Positions 7,869 through 15,419 are shown, counted from the stretch's first letter. The stretch is 17,586 nucleotides of DNA from DATEPR01 sp036503065 (GCA_036503065.1 DASXXM010000434.1:1-17586), one strand, 5' to 3'. Notes: generated by a model not told the origin, from the sequence alone. Translations and numbers: made by a program.

Positions 7869-8558
7869 TCAGACCGCGGATGCGGCCTGCTTGATGAGGT
7901 TGGCCACGACCGCGGGCTGCGACTCGTAGATGGCGTGGCTGCCGGCCACCTCGGTCACCGTGGCGCCGGCCCGTTCGGCCATCGCGCGTTGCGCGGGCGG
8001 CGGGATCATGCGGTCGTCGGTGGTCACGAGGTACCAGCTCGGATTGGCGCGCCACGCTGGTTCGCCGACCGCGCCGCCGAGCGCGTCGAGTCCCCACGGG
8101 ACCTGGGAGTGGGCCAGGAACGCGGCCCGCTCCGGGCTGAGGTCACCGGCGAAGGCGTCGTGGAACTTCTCCTTGTCCAGGAACAGGAATCCGTCCTGCG
8201 GGGGCAGGATCGGCGGGACCGGCGCGCCGGGCGGCGGGTTGGCGATCAGGGTGTTCACCGATTCGCCCTTGTCCGGTGCGAACGCGGCGATGTAGACGAG
8301 TGCCGCGACGCCCGCGTGGGTGCCGGCCTCGCTGATGACGGCGCCGCCGTAGGAGTGTCCGACCAGGACGGCGGGCCCGTCCTGTTGGTCGAGGATCTGC
8401 CGGGTGGCGGCCGCGTCCCCGGCCAGCGACAGCGTCGGGTTCTGCACGATGCTCACCGCGAAGCCGTCCCGCGTGAGCAGGTCGTAGACCTGTTGCCAGC
8501 CCGATCCGTCGACGAAACCACCGTGGACGAGTACGACGTTGCGCACACCTGCACTCAT
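7869..8558 (-). CDS. Small alpha/beta hydrolase (paralogue A)
   Basis: This is a 229-aa cytoplasmic alpha/beta-fold hydrolase. VHGG (11-14) begins the oxyanion region, and the nucleophile elbow G-H-S-Y-G-G places Ser69. TTDDRMIPP (179-187) supplies the acid (Asp181 or Asp182), and GSHAIYESQP holds His208. No signal peptide is visible. It aligns without gaps to the protein at 10798-11487, with about 72% identity by manual count. AGGAG lies 8 bases upstream of the ATG at 8558; an upstream in-frame extension is rejected. Upstream at 8606-8621 is a degenerate copy of the palindromic operator, so it may belong to the same regulon as the transporter operon. The family includes esterases and other small-molecule hydrolases; the substrate is not predictable. 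Confidence 0.88.
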   Translation of the reverse strand: MSAGVRNVVLVHGGFVDGSGWQQVYDLLTRDGFAVSIVQNPTLSLAGDAAATRQILDQQDGPAVLVGHSYGGAVISEAGTHAGVAALVYIAAFAPDKGESVNTLIANPPPGAPVPPILPPQDGFLFLDKEKFHDAFAGDLSPERAAFLAHSQVPWGLDALGGAVGEPAWRANPSWYLVTTDDRMIPPPAQRAMAERAGATVTEVAGSHAIYESQPAVVANLIKQAASAV

Positions 8559-8605
8559 GTGGATCTCCTGTCGCGAACCGGATTGTAACGGATGGACGGA
8601 CAAAT

Positions 8606-8621
8606 TGGAACTACTATTCCG
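8606..8621. promoter_or_regulatory. Degenerate palindromic operator, site 3
   Basis: TGGAACTACTATTCCG matches the site-1 palindrome at 12 of 16 positions, including the complete half-site CTATTCCG and the GGAA of the other half. It lies upstream of the minus-strand hydrolase at 7869-8558. A possible -10 (TAGACT, complement of 8630-8635) with TTGCGG 16 bp upstream would put the site just downstream of the promoter, as at site 2. An alternative -10 (TACAAT, complement of 8582-8587) would put it over the -35. The four mismatches make binding uncertain. Confidence 0.5.
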
Positions 8622-8668
8622 GTTCAGGCAGTCTAGCGCCGCGGGCCGGTCCCGCAAGGAGGGAGTCG

Positions 8669-9364
8669 TCACAGGTCGGGATAGAGAAGGTCCTTGACCA
8701 CGCGTACGGCGTCCTGGAGCAGGGGTCGGAAGACGCGCAGCCGGGACAGGCCGACCGCGCGGTCGACCAGCGGCACCGTGCGGTCGAGCAGTGCCACCGT
8801 GCGAGTGCGGCCGGGTGACCGGTCGTGCACCCAGTACAGCACGATCCCCATCTGGTAGAGCCACAGCAGTTCGGGCAGTTCGGGACGCAGCAGGGGATCC
8901 ATCTTCGCGGTCGACCCGTCGACCACGTCCCGGAAGATGCTGATGGCCGCTTCGCGGGCGGGTGCGGATTCCGGCGAGAACGGGCTCAGCGGACTGGCCG
9001 GGTCCGCCGCGTTCCGGAAGAACTGACTGCCGAACTCGTGGTAGGGACCTGCGATGCGGAGCCATTCGCGCAGCACCGCGTGCAGCCGTGCGCCGAATTC
9101 CCGATTGGCCGCGAGCACGTCCTTGCTGGCCTGGGCGTGCAGTTCGCTTATCCGGTTGTAGAAGCCCTGGACCAGGTGTTCCTTGGAACTGTAATAGTAG
9201 TAGGCGTTGCCGACCGAGACGTCGGCCTCGGCGGCGATGGCCCGCATCGTGGTGCGCTCGTAGCCGCGTTCGGCGAACAGCCGTAGTGCCGTGTCCAGAA
9301 TGTGGGCGCGGGTCGCTTCGCTCTTCTTCGGCGTGGTCGATGGGCTGTCCGGCACGGTGGTCAC
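8669..9364 (-). CDS. TetR/AcrR-family transcriptional regulator (TetR 3)
   Basis: The 231-aa protein has a TetR helix-turn-helix at about residues 18-64: ILDTALRLFAERGYERTTMRAIAAEADVS, then VGNAYYYYSSKEHLVQGFY. The NAYYYYSSKEHL recognition region is typical of one actinomycete TetR subgroup. The C-terminal domain is helical, with no known ligand signature. It begins with GTG at 9364, nine bases after the stop of the 132-aa membrane protein gene. No clear Shine-Dalgarno is present, so translation probably depends on the upstream gene. The two genes share a promoter flanked by two TGAAC-N2-GTTCA sites (9797-9808 and 9831-9842), the most likely targets of this regulator. The pairing suggests autoregulation together with control of the membrane protein. 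Confidence 0.9.
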   Translation of the reverse strand: MTTVPDSPSTTPKKSEATRAHILDTALRLFAERGYERTTMRAIAAEADVSVGNAYYYYSSKEHLVQGFYNRISELHAQASKDVLAANREFGARLHAVLREWLRIAGPYHEFGSQFFRNAADPASPLSPFSPESAPAREAAISIFRDVVDGSTAKMDPLLRPELPELLWLYQMGIVLYWVHDRSPGRTRTVALLDRTVPLVDRAVGLSRLRVFRPLLQDAVRVVKDLLYPDL

Positions 9365-9373
9365 GATAGGCGG

Positions 9374-9772
9374 CTAGCGGCCGATCGCATCGGACGGCGT
9401 CGGACGTGTCGCCTGGCGCAGGCTCTCCTGCAGCAGGACGTTGCGCCGGATGCGGCTGAAGATCAGCAGGTTGAGCAGGTGCAGCGCGCCGACGACGAGC
9501 AGCACGGTGCCGAGCTTGGTGGCGAGCAGTTGCACCACGTCACTCGGGGTGGTCACCCGGTCGCCGGTGTGCAGCCACAGTGCCGCGAAGCCGAAGTTGA
9601 CCAGGTAGAAGCCCACCACGAGGAGCTGGTTCATGGCGCCGCCGACCTTGTCGTTGCCGAACACGTCGCCAAGGTAGATCCTGCCGTACCGGCTGAGCGT
9701 GCTGGCCACCCACACGGTGAGCACGACGTCGAGCACGATGTAGATCACGTAGCCGAGGAACACGAGGTCCAT
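9374..9772 (-). CDS. Small integral membrane protein paired with TetR 3
   Basis: The 132-aa protein has about three hydrophobic helices: residues 3-25 (LVFLGYVIYIVLDVVLTVWVA), about 48-67 (QLLVVGFYLVNFGFAALWL) and about 85-105 (LGTVLLVVGALHLLNLLIF). A basic C-terminal tail (SRIRRN) follows and is probably cytoplasmic. Similar conserved membrane proteins occur in actinomycetes beside TetR genes, but I know of no assigned function. There is no catalytic motif. The ATG at 9772 has GGGAAGG some 12 bases upstream. It is first gene of an operon with TetR 3, 9 bp apart. The promoter is bracketed by two operator-like repeats, so expression is probably tightly repressed until a signal binds TetR 3. 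Confidence 0.8.
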   Translation of the reverse strand: MDLVFLGYVIYIVLDVVLTVWVASTLSRYGRIYLGDVFGNDKVGGAMNQLLVVGFYLVNFGFAALWLHTGDRVTTPSDVVQLLATKLGTVLLVVGALHLLNLLIFSRIRRNVLLQESLRQATRPTPSDAIGR

Positions 9773-9796
9773 GGCTGATCAGCACCTTCCCGTTTT

Positions 9797-9808
9797 TGAA
9801 CGTGTTCA
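9797..9808. promoter_or_regulatory. Operator A of the membrane protein/TetR 3 operon
   Basis: TGAACGTGTTCA consists of inverted TGAAC/GTTCA arms with a 2-base centre. It is preceded by a T-run, as is site B. It lies just downstream of the predicted transcription start. Its start is 34 bp from site B, about three helical turns. Confidence 0.7.
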
Positions 9809-9815
9809 GAACTTG

Positions 9816-9843
9816 AGCGTACACCCTTTTTGAACACGTTCAA
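9816..9843 (-). promoter_or_regulatory. Promoter of the membrane protein/TetR 3 operon
   Basis: On the minus strand TTGAAC (complement of 9838-9843) and TACGCT (complement of 9816-9821) are 16 bp apart. The -35 element lies inside operator B, and operator A follows the predicted start. A dimer on either site would obstruct RNA polymerase. Confidence 0.5.
9831..9842. promoter_or_regulatory. Operator B of the membrane protein/TetR 3 operon
   Basis: TGAACACGTTCA has the same inverted arms as site A, with centre AC instead of GT, so the two sites read as reverse complements. With one more base each side the symmetric sequence is TTGAAC-AC-GTTCAA. It overlaps the candidate -35. Confidence 0.7.
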
Positions 9844-9857
9844 CTCCAGGAGACGGC

Positions 9858-9893
9858 ACCACCGCCGTCCGAGCCCTGCCGGACGGCGGTGGT
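9858..9893. terminator. Hairpin terminator after the exported hydrolase gene
   Basis: ACCACCGCCGTCCG (9858-9871) pairs perfectly with CGGACGGCGGTGGT (9880-9893) around an 8-base loop. It begins 14 bases beyond the stop of the minus-strand gene ending at 9908. No U-run follows, as is common in G+C-rich actinomycetes. It separates that operon from the promoter of the membrane protein/TetR 3 operon. Confidence 0.75.
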
Positions 9894-9907
9894 ATGCGAG
9901 ACACCCC

Positions 9908-10768
9908 CTACGAAACCGACCTCGCGGCGTCCAGGATGACGTCGGTCGTCACCTGGGGATGCGAGATCATCGGCACGTGCGATGCGGCGACCGTCTCGAT
10001 GTGGGCGTGCGCGCGCCGTGCCATGAACCACTGTGTCGCCGGCGGGATCGCGTGGTCGTTCGTTGACAGGAGGTACCACGACGGCACCGTCTTCCATGCC
10101 GGGTCGCCGGAGGGCTCGCCGAACGCGGCCGCGGAGAACGGTCGCTGCTCGGCCCACATGAGGTTCGTCGTCGACAGCGGCAGGTCGCCCGCGAAGGCAT
10201 CGTGGAAGGCGGCCTTCTTGATGTAGAGATCGGTGCCATCGCCGCCGCCCGGCAGCGGGTACTGCCGCGCGTCGAGGTTGGCCGGGACGATCATGGTGCC
10301 GGGATTCTTGTTGACCAGCGTCTGGAGGGACTCACCCGTGTCGGGCGCGAACGCCGCGATGTAGACGAGGGCCCGCACGTTGGGCACGCCACGTGCGGCG
10401 TTGCTGATGACGGCGCCACCGTAGGAGTGACCGACGAGCACGATCGGCCCGCTGATGGTCTGCAGCACACTGCGGACGTAGTCGGCATCCGATGCCAGCC
10501 CGCGCAGTGGATTGGCGGGTGCGATGACCGGATACCCGGCCTGCTCGAGGCGGCTGATCTCGCCGTTCCAACCGGACGAATCCGCCCAGCCGCCGTGCAC
10601 GAAGACGATGGTGGGCTTGACGGCGGCGTGGGTCGTGGCAGCCGTGGTCCGGCCGCTGGCCGCGCTGCCACTGAACACCATGGCGAGAAACAGGCCGATC
10701 ACGACGGCCAGGACGGCGGCAACCCGGCCCGTTCCGGACGTGACCGGCCGTCTGAGTAACTGCTTCAC
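9908..10768 (-). CDS. Exported or membrane-anchored alpha/beta hydrolase (paralogue C)
   Basis: The 286-aa protein has a basic N-terminus (MKQLLRRP) and a hydrophobic segment at about residues 16-33 (VAAVLAVVIGLFLAMVF), giving a signal peptide or membrane anchor without a lipobox cysteine. The alpha/beta hydrolase core follows: VHGG (57-60), nucleophile elbow G-H-S-Y-G-G with Ser115, STNDHAIPP with Asp238, and ASHVPMISHP with His264. It shares ALVYIAAFAPD and FHDAFAGDL with the two cytoplasmic paralogues but is clearly more distant. The GTG start at 10768 is chosen because GGGAG lies 7 bases upstream and the signal segment then begins properly. It follows paralogue B by 29 bp on the same strand and ends before a strong hairpin. 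Confidence 0.85.
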   Translation of the reverse strand: MKQLLRRPVTSGTGRVAAVLAVVIGLFLAMVFSGSAASGRTTAATTHAAVKPTIVFVHGGWADSSGWNGEISRLEQAGYPVIAPANPLRGLASDADYVRSVLQTISGPIVLVGHSYGGAVISNAARGVPNVRALVYIAAFAPDTGESLQTLVNKNPGTMIVPANLDARQYPLPGGGDGTDLYIKKAAFHDAFAGDLPLSTTNLMWAEQRPFSAAAFGEPSGDPAWKTVPSWYLLSTNDHAIPPATQWFMARRAHAHIETVAASHVPMISHPQVTTDVILDAARSVS

Positions 10769-10797
10769 GTTGTGTCTCCCGAGTGGTGGATGAAACG

Positions 10798-11487
10798 TCA
10801 GGTCCCGAGCGCGGCCTGCTTGATGAGGTCGGCGGTGGCTCGGGGCTGGGACACGTAGACGGAGTGGCTCGCGGCGACCTCGCGCACGGTGGCGCCGGCA
10901 CGGTCGGCCATCGCGCGCTGCGCGGGCGGCGGGATCATGTGGTCGTCGGTGGCCACCAGGTACCAACTCGGCTTGTCGCGCCACGCGGGCCTGCTGATGA
11001 CTCCGGCGAGCGCGTCGACACCCCACGGAACCTGTGACTCCGCCATGAACCGGGCGACGTCGGCCGGCAGGTCCGCGGCGAACGATGCCGCGAACTTCTC
11101 CTTGTCGAGAAACAGGAATCCGTCGACCGGCGGGAGGATCGGCGGGACCGCGGCGCCGGGCGGCGGGTCGGCGGTCAGGGCACCAACCGACTCGTCCTTG
11201 TCCGGCGCGAACGCGGCGACGTAGACGAGGGCCGCGACGCTGTCGTGGCTGCCGGCCTCGGTGATGACCGCGCCGCCGTAGGAGTGTCCGACCAGGACGA
11301 CCGGCCCGCCCTGGGCGTCGATGGCGCGGCGCGTGACGGCGACGTCGTCGGCAAGGGACAGGGTGGGGTTCTGGACGACGGTGACGGCGAAGCCGTCCCG
11401 GGTGAGCAGGTCGTGGACCTGCTGCCATCCCGAGCCGTCGACGAAACCGCCGTGGACCAGCACGACGTGTGCCGGGTTGGTGCTCAT
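10798..11487 (-). CDS. Small alpha/beta hydrolase (paralogue B)
   Basis: This 229-aa cytoplasmic alpha/beta hydrolase has the same length as paralogue A at 7869-8558 and aligns with it without gaps. Catalytic positions are identical: nucleophile Ser69 in GHSYGG, acid Asp181 or Asp182 in ATDDHMIPP, and His208 in ASHSVYVSQP. Differences concentrate in the N-terminal five residues and in cap-region segments near residues 132-150 and 160-172, where substrate choice could diverge. The ATG at 11487 is preceded by GGAAGGGG at a good distance. It is first gene of an operon with exported paralogue C, and is divergent from the SARP regulator. No copy of the GGAATAGCTATTCC operator is visible upstream, so its control probably differs from paralogue A. 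Confidence 0.88.
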   Translation of the reverse strand: MSTNPAHVVLVHGGFVDGSGWQQVHDLLTRDGFAVTVVQNPTLSLADDVAVTRRAIDAQGGPVVLVGHSYGGAVITEAGSHDSVAALVYVAAFAPDKDESVGALTADPPPGAAVPPILPPVDGFLFLDKEKFAASFAADLPADVARFMAESQVPWGVDALAGVISRPAWRDKPSWYLVATDDHMIPPPAQRAMADRAGATVREVAASHSVYVSQPRATADLIKQAALGT

Positions 11488-11637
11488 GGGTGGTCCCCTT
11501 CCGGGACGGGCGAGCTGGGTTGACGGCGTGGACGCTAGGCAGGCCGAGTGCGCGGGCTGTGCGGATCAAGTGACCGGCCGCCGCGTGTGAGCGGGCCGAC
11601 GGCGACAGCCGGGCGAAGCAGCAGGCAGGATGAGCCG

Positions 11638-14445
11638 ATGACGAGCACCGCGCACGACGGTGAGGTGCGGTTTGCCATCTTCGGTGGTGTTCGGGCCTGG
11701 CGTGGCGGCGTCGAGCTGCGTCTTGGACCGCCTCGACAGCGGGCGCTGCTGCAGTTGCTGCTCGTCGCGGGTGGTGAGCCGGTCGGCCTGAGCGAGATCC
11801 TCACCGCGCTGTGGCGCGACGAGCCGGCCGCGAGCGCGACGAACCAGGTCCACCGGCACGTGGGTGAGCTTCGCCGCCGCTTCGAGCCCGAGCTGGGCCG
11901 GCGTGACGTCGGCCGTTGGCTGCTGCCGACCAGTTCCGGGTACCGCCTCGCCGTCGACGCGACGAATCTGGACCTGCTCCGGTTCCGCGAGCTGCGTCGC
12001 CAGGGCGTGGCAGTGGCGGCGACGTCGGTGCCGGACGCGACCGCACTGCTGGCCCAGGCGCTGGAGGTGGCGCGCGCCGCGCCGGGAGACGACTCGCTTC
12101 GGGGCCTGCCACGGTTCGTCGCCGTCGAGGACGAGCGCGTCCGTGCCGCGACCGGGGCGGCGCAGCTGGCACTGTCGGCGGGTCTGCCCGGTGACGTGCT
12201 GCCCCGGCTGTGGGAGATCGCGGGCGCGCACCCGTTCCACGAACTGCTCCAGGCACGCGTGATGGACTGCCTCACGGGGGCTGGCCGCTGCGCCGAGGCG
12301 CTCGCGCTGTTCGAGCGGATCCGCGTTCGGCTGCGCGACGAACTGGGCATCGATCCCGGCGCGGCTCTCACCGAGGCACAGGCGAGGGCGTTGACCGGCC
12401 GCGGTACCACCGCCGAGACACCGGCCGGTGCCCGTGCCGCGACCCCACCGGCACAGCTTCCCGCACCACTGACCGGTTTCGCCGGACGCCACCGTCTACT
12501 CGCGACACTGTGCGACGAGCCGAGGACCCTGCTCATCACCGGCATGGCCGGCGTCGGCAAGACGACCCTCGCGCTTCGCTACGCCGCCGAGCTGGCGCAC
12601 GCCTATCCGGACGGCCAGCTCTACGTCAACCTGCGTGGCTTCGACGCCACCGCGGCACCGACCGCTGAGCTGGACGCGTTGGGCGACATGCTCGAGGGAC
12701 TCGGCGTGCCATGGCGGGGGCAGCCCGAGTCCGTCGGCGGGCGTGCCGGCCTGCTGCGCAGCATCCTGTCCCAGAAACAGGTCCTGGTGGTGCTCGACAA
12801 CGCCCACGACTACCGGCAGGTCGAGTCCCTGCTGCCCGGCGCGGGCGCGAGCAGGGCGATCGTCACCAGCCGCAACGGGCTGCCGGGCCTGGTCGCCTTC
12901 AACCATGCCCGGCTGATCCAGCTCGAACCCTTCGACGACGACGAGGTCGTCGAGTTCTTCAGCCACCGGCTCGCCACGTCGACTGTCGGCGCCGATCACG
13001 ATGCCATGATCAGGCTGGGACGGCTGTGTGCCGGCCTTCCCCTTGCCCTCGCGATCGTCGCGGCGCGCGCGGCGGCCACCCCGGACTTCCCACTGGATCT
13101 GCTCGTTCGGCAGTTCACCCTGGAACGGACACCGCTGGAGTGCCTCAACGCCGGCAGCGCCGACCTGGATCTCGGCACGGTCTTCTCGTGGTCGCGGCGG
13201 GGCCTGTCCGAGGACGCGGCGCATACCTTCGCGGCGCTGAGCGTCCACCCCGGCCCCGAGATGTCGACCGCGGCCGCGGTCAGCATGTCCGGGCTCGGCC
13301 CGCGGCGGGCCCGCGAGGTGCTCACCGAGCTGACGCTGGCCAGCGTGCTGCGGGAGATCAGGTCGGGCCGTTTCGTCTTCCACGACCTGGTCCGCGAATA
13401 CGCGTTGAGCCTGTTGGGCGACGACGCGCTCGCGGTGTCCGCCCGGCTCGTGGACCACTACGTGCGGTCTACTCGTAACGCCATTATCACCTTCGGGCAA
13501 CCCGCCGTCGCGCCCGTCGACGAGACGAGGCCCGGCATCGTCGCGGAGACCTTCGCCGCCAGCCGTGACGCAACCCGTTGGTACACCGAGGAACGACACG
13601 TCCTGCACCAGGTGTGCCGCCTTGCCCTCAGCCTGGGTGACCATCGCGCGGCGCTGCTGCTCATGCTGGACTGGCGGCCGATGAGCCAGGCCGTCGACGC
13701 CCGCCACGCCATGCTCCCGTTCGCCGAACTCGCCATCAAGGCCGCCGAGCACGTCGACGAGCCCGCGCTGCGTGCCGAGTGCTACCGCGATGTCGCGTCC
13801 AACTTCGCGCGAACCGGTCAACCCGAACGCGCCAGAACCTGGTTCGACCGGGCCGCCGCCACATTCGAACAGGCCGGCGACCGCGTCGGCAAGGCGAACG
13901 TCTACCGCAGCATGGCCGTGACCCTGGCGATGGACCCCGGCGACCGGGTCGAACTGCTCCGCGAATCGGTCGCCATCGCCCGCGAACTCGACGACCAACC
14001 GCTATTGGCGAACTCGCTGCACTCACTCGGGCTCGGGCTGCTGTGGGCCGGCAGGTTTCACGACGCCCTGACCGCGTTCGCCGAGTGCGCCGCGATCACC
14101 CCGACCGTGCCCGGTCTGTCCTACCTGGAGCCGTACGTGCGCTCCGGCCGGTCAAGGGCACTGGCCGGCGCCGGTCGCCTGACGGAATCGGCCGACGAGG
14201 CGGCGAGCGCACTGGAACTGCTGCGGCGCGCGGACGAAAGCAAGGGCGAGCTCAGACTCCTGCGTTCCCACGGCGACGTTCTCACCGCCCTTGGCCGCAC
14301 CCGGGAAGCGGCCGACGCGTGGCGCCGCTTCCTGGCCATCGCGCGGAGCCCTGAACTCGTGCAGGAGACGAACGCCCTCGACGACGACACCGACGGGTCG
14401 GTGACCATCGACCGGATCAAGGCCAAGCTGGCTGCACTGCCGTAG
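11638..14445 (+). CDS. AfsR/SARP-family regulator with NB-ARC and TPR-like domains
   Basis: The 935-aa protein begins with an OmpR-type winged-helix DNA-binding domain (about residues 9-100; LGPPRQRALLQLLLVAGGEPV, then NQVHRHVGELRRRFEP). A bacterial transcriptional activation domain follows (about 105-255, ending ALFERIRVRLRDELGIDPGA). The NB-ARC ATPase module has Walker A GMAGVGKTT (302-310), Walker B VLVVLD (382-387), the AIVTSR sensor (407-412) and GLPLAL (466-471). The C-terminal third is helical and TPR-like. This matches AfsR-type activators, which control secondary metabolism or differentiation and depend on nucleotide state. The ATG at 11638 is preferred over an upstream GTG (11548) because AGGA lies 7 bases before it and the conserved domain starts soon after. 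It is divergent from hydrolases B and C, which may be its local targets (inference). Confidence 0.9.
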   Translation: MTSTAHDGEVRFAIFGGVRAWRGGVELRLGPPRQRALLQLLLVAGGEPVGLSEILTALWRDEPAASATNQVHRHVGELRRRFEPELGRRDVGRWLLPTSSGYRLAVDATNLDLLRFRELRRQGVAVAATSVPDATALLAQALEVARAAPGDDSLRGLPRFVAVEDERVRAATGAAQLALSAGLPGDVLPRLWEIAGAHPFHELLQARVMDCLTGAGRCAEALALFERIRVRLRDELGIDPGAALTEAQARALTGRGTTAETPAGARAATPPAQLPAPLTGFAGRHRLLATLCDEPRTLLITGMAGVGKTTLALRYAAELAHAYPDGQLYVNLRGFDATAAPTAELDALGDMLEGLGVPWRGQPESVGGRAGLLRSILSQKQVLVVLDNAHDYRQVESLLPGAGASRAIVTSRNGLPGLVAFNHARLIQLEPFDDDEVVEFFSHRLATSTVGADHDAMIRLGRLCAGLPLALAIVAARAAATPDFPLDLLVRQFTLERTPLECLNAGSADLDLGTVFSWSRRGLSEDAAHTFAALSVHPGPEMSTAAAVSMSGLGPRRAREVLTELTLASVLREIRSGRFVFHDLVREYALSLLGDDALAVSARLVDHYVRSTRNAIITFGQPAVAPVDETRPGIVAETFAASRDATRWYTEERHVLHQVCRLALSLGDHRAALLLMLDWRPMSQAVDARHAMLPFAELAIKAAEHVDEPALRAECYRDVASNFARTGQPERARTWFDRAAATFEQAGDRVGKANVYRSMAVTLAMDPGDRVELLRESVAIARELDDQPLLANSLHSLGLGLLWAGRFHDALTAFAECAAITPTVPGLSYLEPYVRSGRSRALAGAGRLTESADEAASALELLRRADESKGELRLLRSHGDVLTALGRTREAADAWRRFLAIARSPELVQETNALDDDTDGSVTIDRIKAKLAALP

Positions 14446-14474
14446 TCGAGCGGTGTGCGGGTAGGTTCGGCCCG

Positions 14475-15407
14475 GTGGATCTCGATGCGGTTCGCACCTT
14501 CGTCACCGTTGCCGAGACCGGCCAGTTCCAAGCCGCCGCCGACGAGTTGGGCATCACCCAGCAGGCAGCCTCGAAACGAGTGGCCATGCTGGAGCGGGAA
14601 CTCGGCGTGCGACTGTTCGCGCGGATCGCCAGGGGCGTCCGGCTTTCCGTTGACGGGCAAGCACTACTACCGCATGCACGTGAACTGCTCCGCGCCGCGG
14701 AACGCGTGACCGCGGCCGTGACGCCCGGCCGCAGGGCCCTGCGGATCGACGTCGTCAGCCGCAGGATCGCACCCGCCGGCCTCCTGCACGCCTTCTACCA
14801 GCAGCACCCCGACATCGAGCTCGATGTCGTCGCCCTGCCCAACGCCGCCGCCGCGGCGGCGCTGGCCGAGGTCGGCGCCGGCACCCTGGACGCCACCTTC
14901 AGATCCCTCCGGGACTCCGCCCGCAAGGTCCCGCGCGAACTCCGATCAGCGCGCGTCATCGACGACAGACACCAACTCCTGGTCGGCCAACGGCATCCGT
15001 TGGCGAACGCCAGGACCGTGACGCCGAGCGAGCTCGCCGAGCACCCCATCCGGATGCCCGGCATGTCCGATCCCGAGCCACTGGGCTACTACGACGATCT
15101 GGCGAAGGCGTTCGGGCTCACGATCGACACGATCGGGCCAAGCTTCGGCATGGAAGCGCTCATCGCCGAAATCGCGGACTCGACCCGACTCGCCACCCTC
15201 GTCGGCGAGGGCTCCCGACACCTCTGGCCGGAAAGCTACGACCTCCGCCGAATCCCGGTCGTCGACCCGATCCCGGTCTACCCGCTCTCGGTGATCTGGC
15301 GAGCCGACAATCCGCACCCCGTACTCGCACGCTTCCTCGACCACCTCCGGACCAGGTACCGGGCAACGGCCCGCGATGACGTATGGACACCGGACTGGGC
15401 ACGCTGA
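14475..15407 (+). CDS. LysR-family transcriptional regulator
   Basis: The 310-aa protein has an N-terminal LysR winged helix-turn-helix (residues 1-60): LDAVRTFVTVAETGQFQAAADELGITQQAASKRVAMLERELGVRLF in outline, with the usual LF(A)R ending. It is followed by a periplasmic-binding-like effector domain. The rest (about 85-295) holds the two-lobed effector pocket, but no ligand-specific residue can be named. GTG at 14475 is the only start that gives the full helix. It lies 29 bp after the SARP stop, so the two genes may be cotranscribed. A long hairpin after the stop separates it from the convergent surface-protein gene. Target genes are unknown; LysR regulators often act on a divergent neighbour, and none exists here. 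Confidence 0.9.
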   Translation: MDLDAVRTFVTVAETGQFQAAADELGITQQAASKRVAMLERELGVRLFARIARGVRLSVDGQALLPHARELLRAAERVTAAVTPGRRALRIDVVSRRIAPAGLLHAFYQQHPDIELDVVALPNAAAAAALAEVGAGTLDATFRSLRDSARKVPRELRSARVIDDRHQLLVGQRHPLANARTVTPSELAEHPIRMPGMSDPEPLGYYDDLAKAFGLTIDTIGPSFGMEALIAEIADSTRLATLVGEGSRHLWPESYDLRRIPVVDPIPVYPLSVIWRADNPHPVLARFLDHLRTRYRATARDDVWTPDWAR

Positions 15408-15419
15408 GACCGGACGGCG

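Noticed and set aside
8559..9065. Upstream in-frame extension of hydrolase A into the TetR 3 region
   Set aside because: The extension overlaps TetR 3 coding sequence out of frame; AGGAG before the ATG at 8558 and the start position of paralogue B fix the true start.
9540..9824. Minus-strand open frame starting upstream of the 132-aa membrane protein
   Set aside because: It is a shifted reading across the promoter and the first half of the membrane protein gene with no family-like sequence.
11548..11637. Upstream GTG start adding about 30 residues to the SARP regulator
   Set aside because: The added residues are not family-like, and the ATG at 11638 has an AGGA at proper distance and begins just before the conserved DNA-binding domain.
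12496..13998. Long minus-strand open frame opposite the SARP gene
   Set aside because: It is an antisense frame kept open by G+C bias; its composition is unlike a folded protein, and the plus strand encodes clear NB-ARC motifs.
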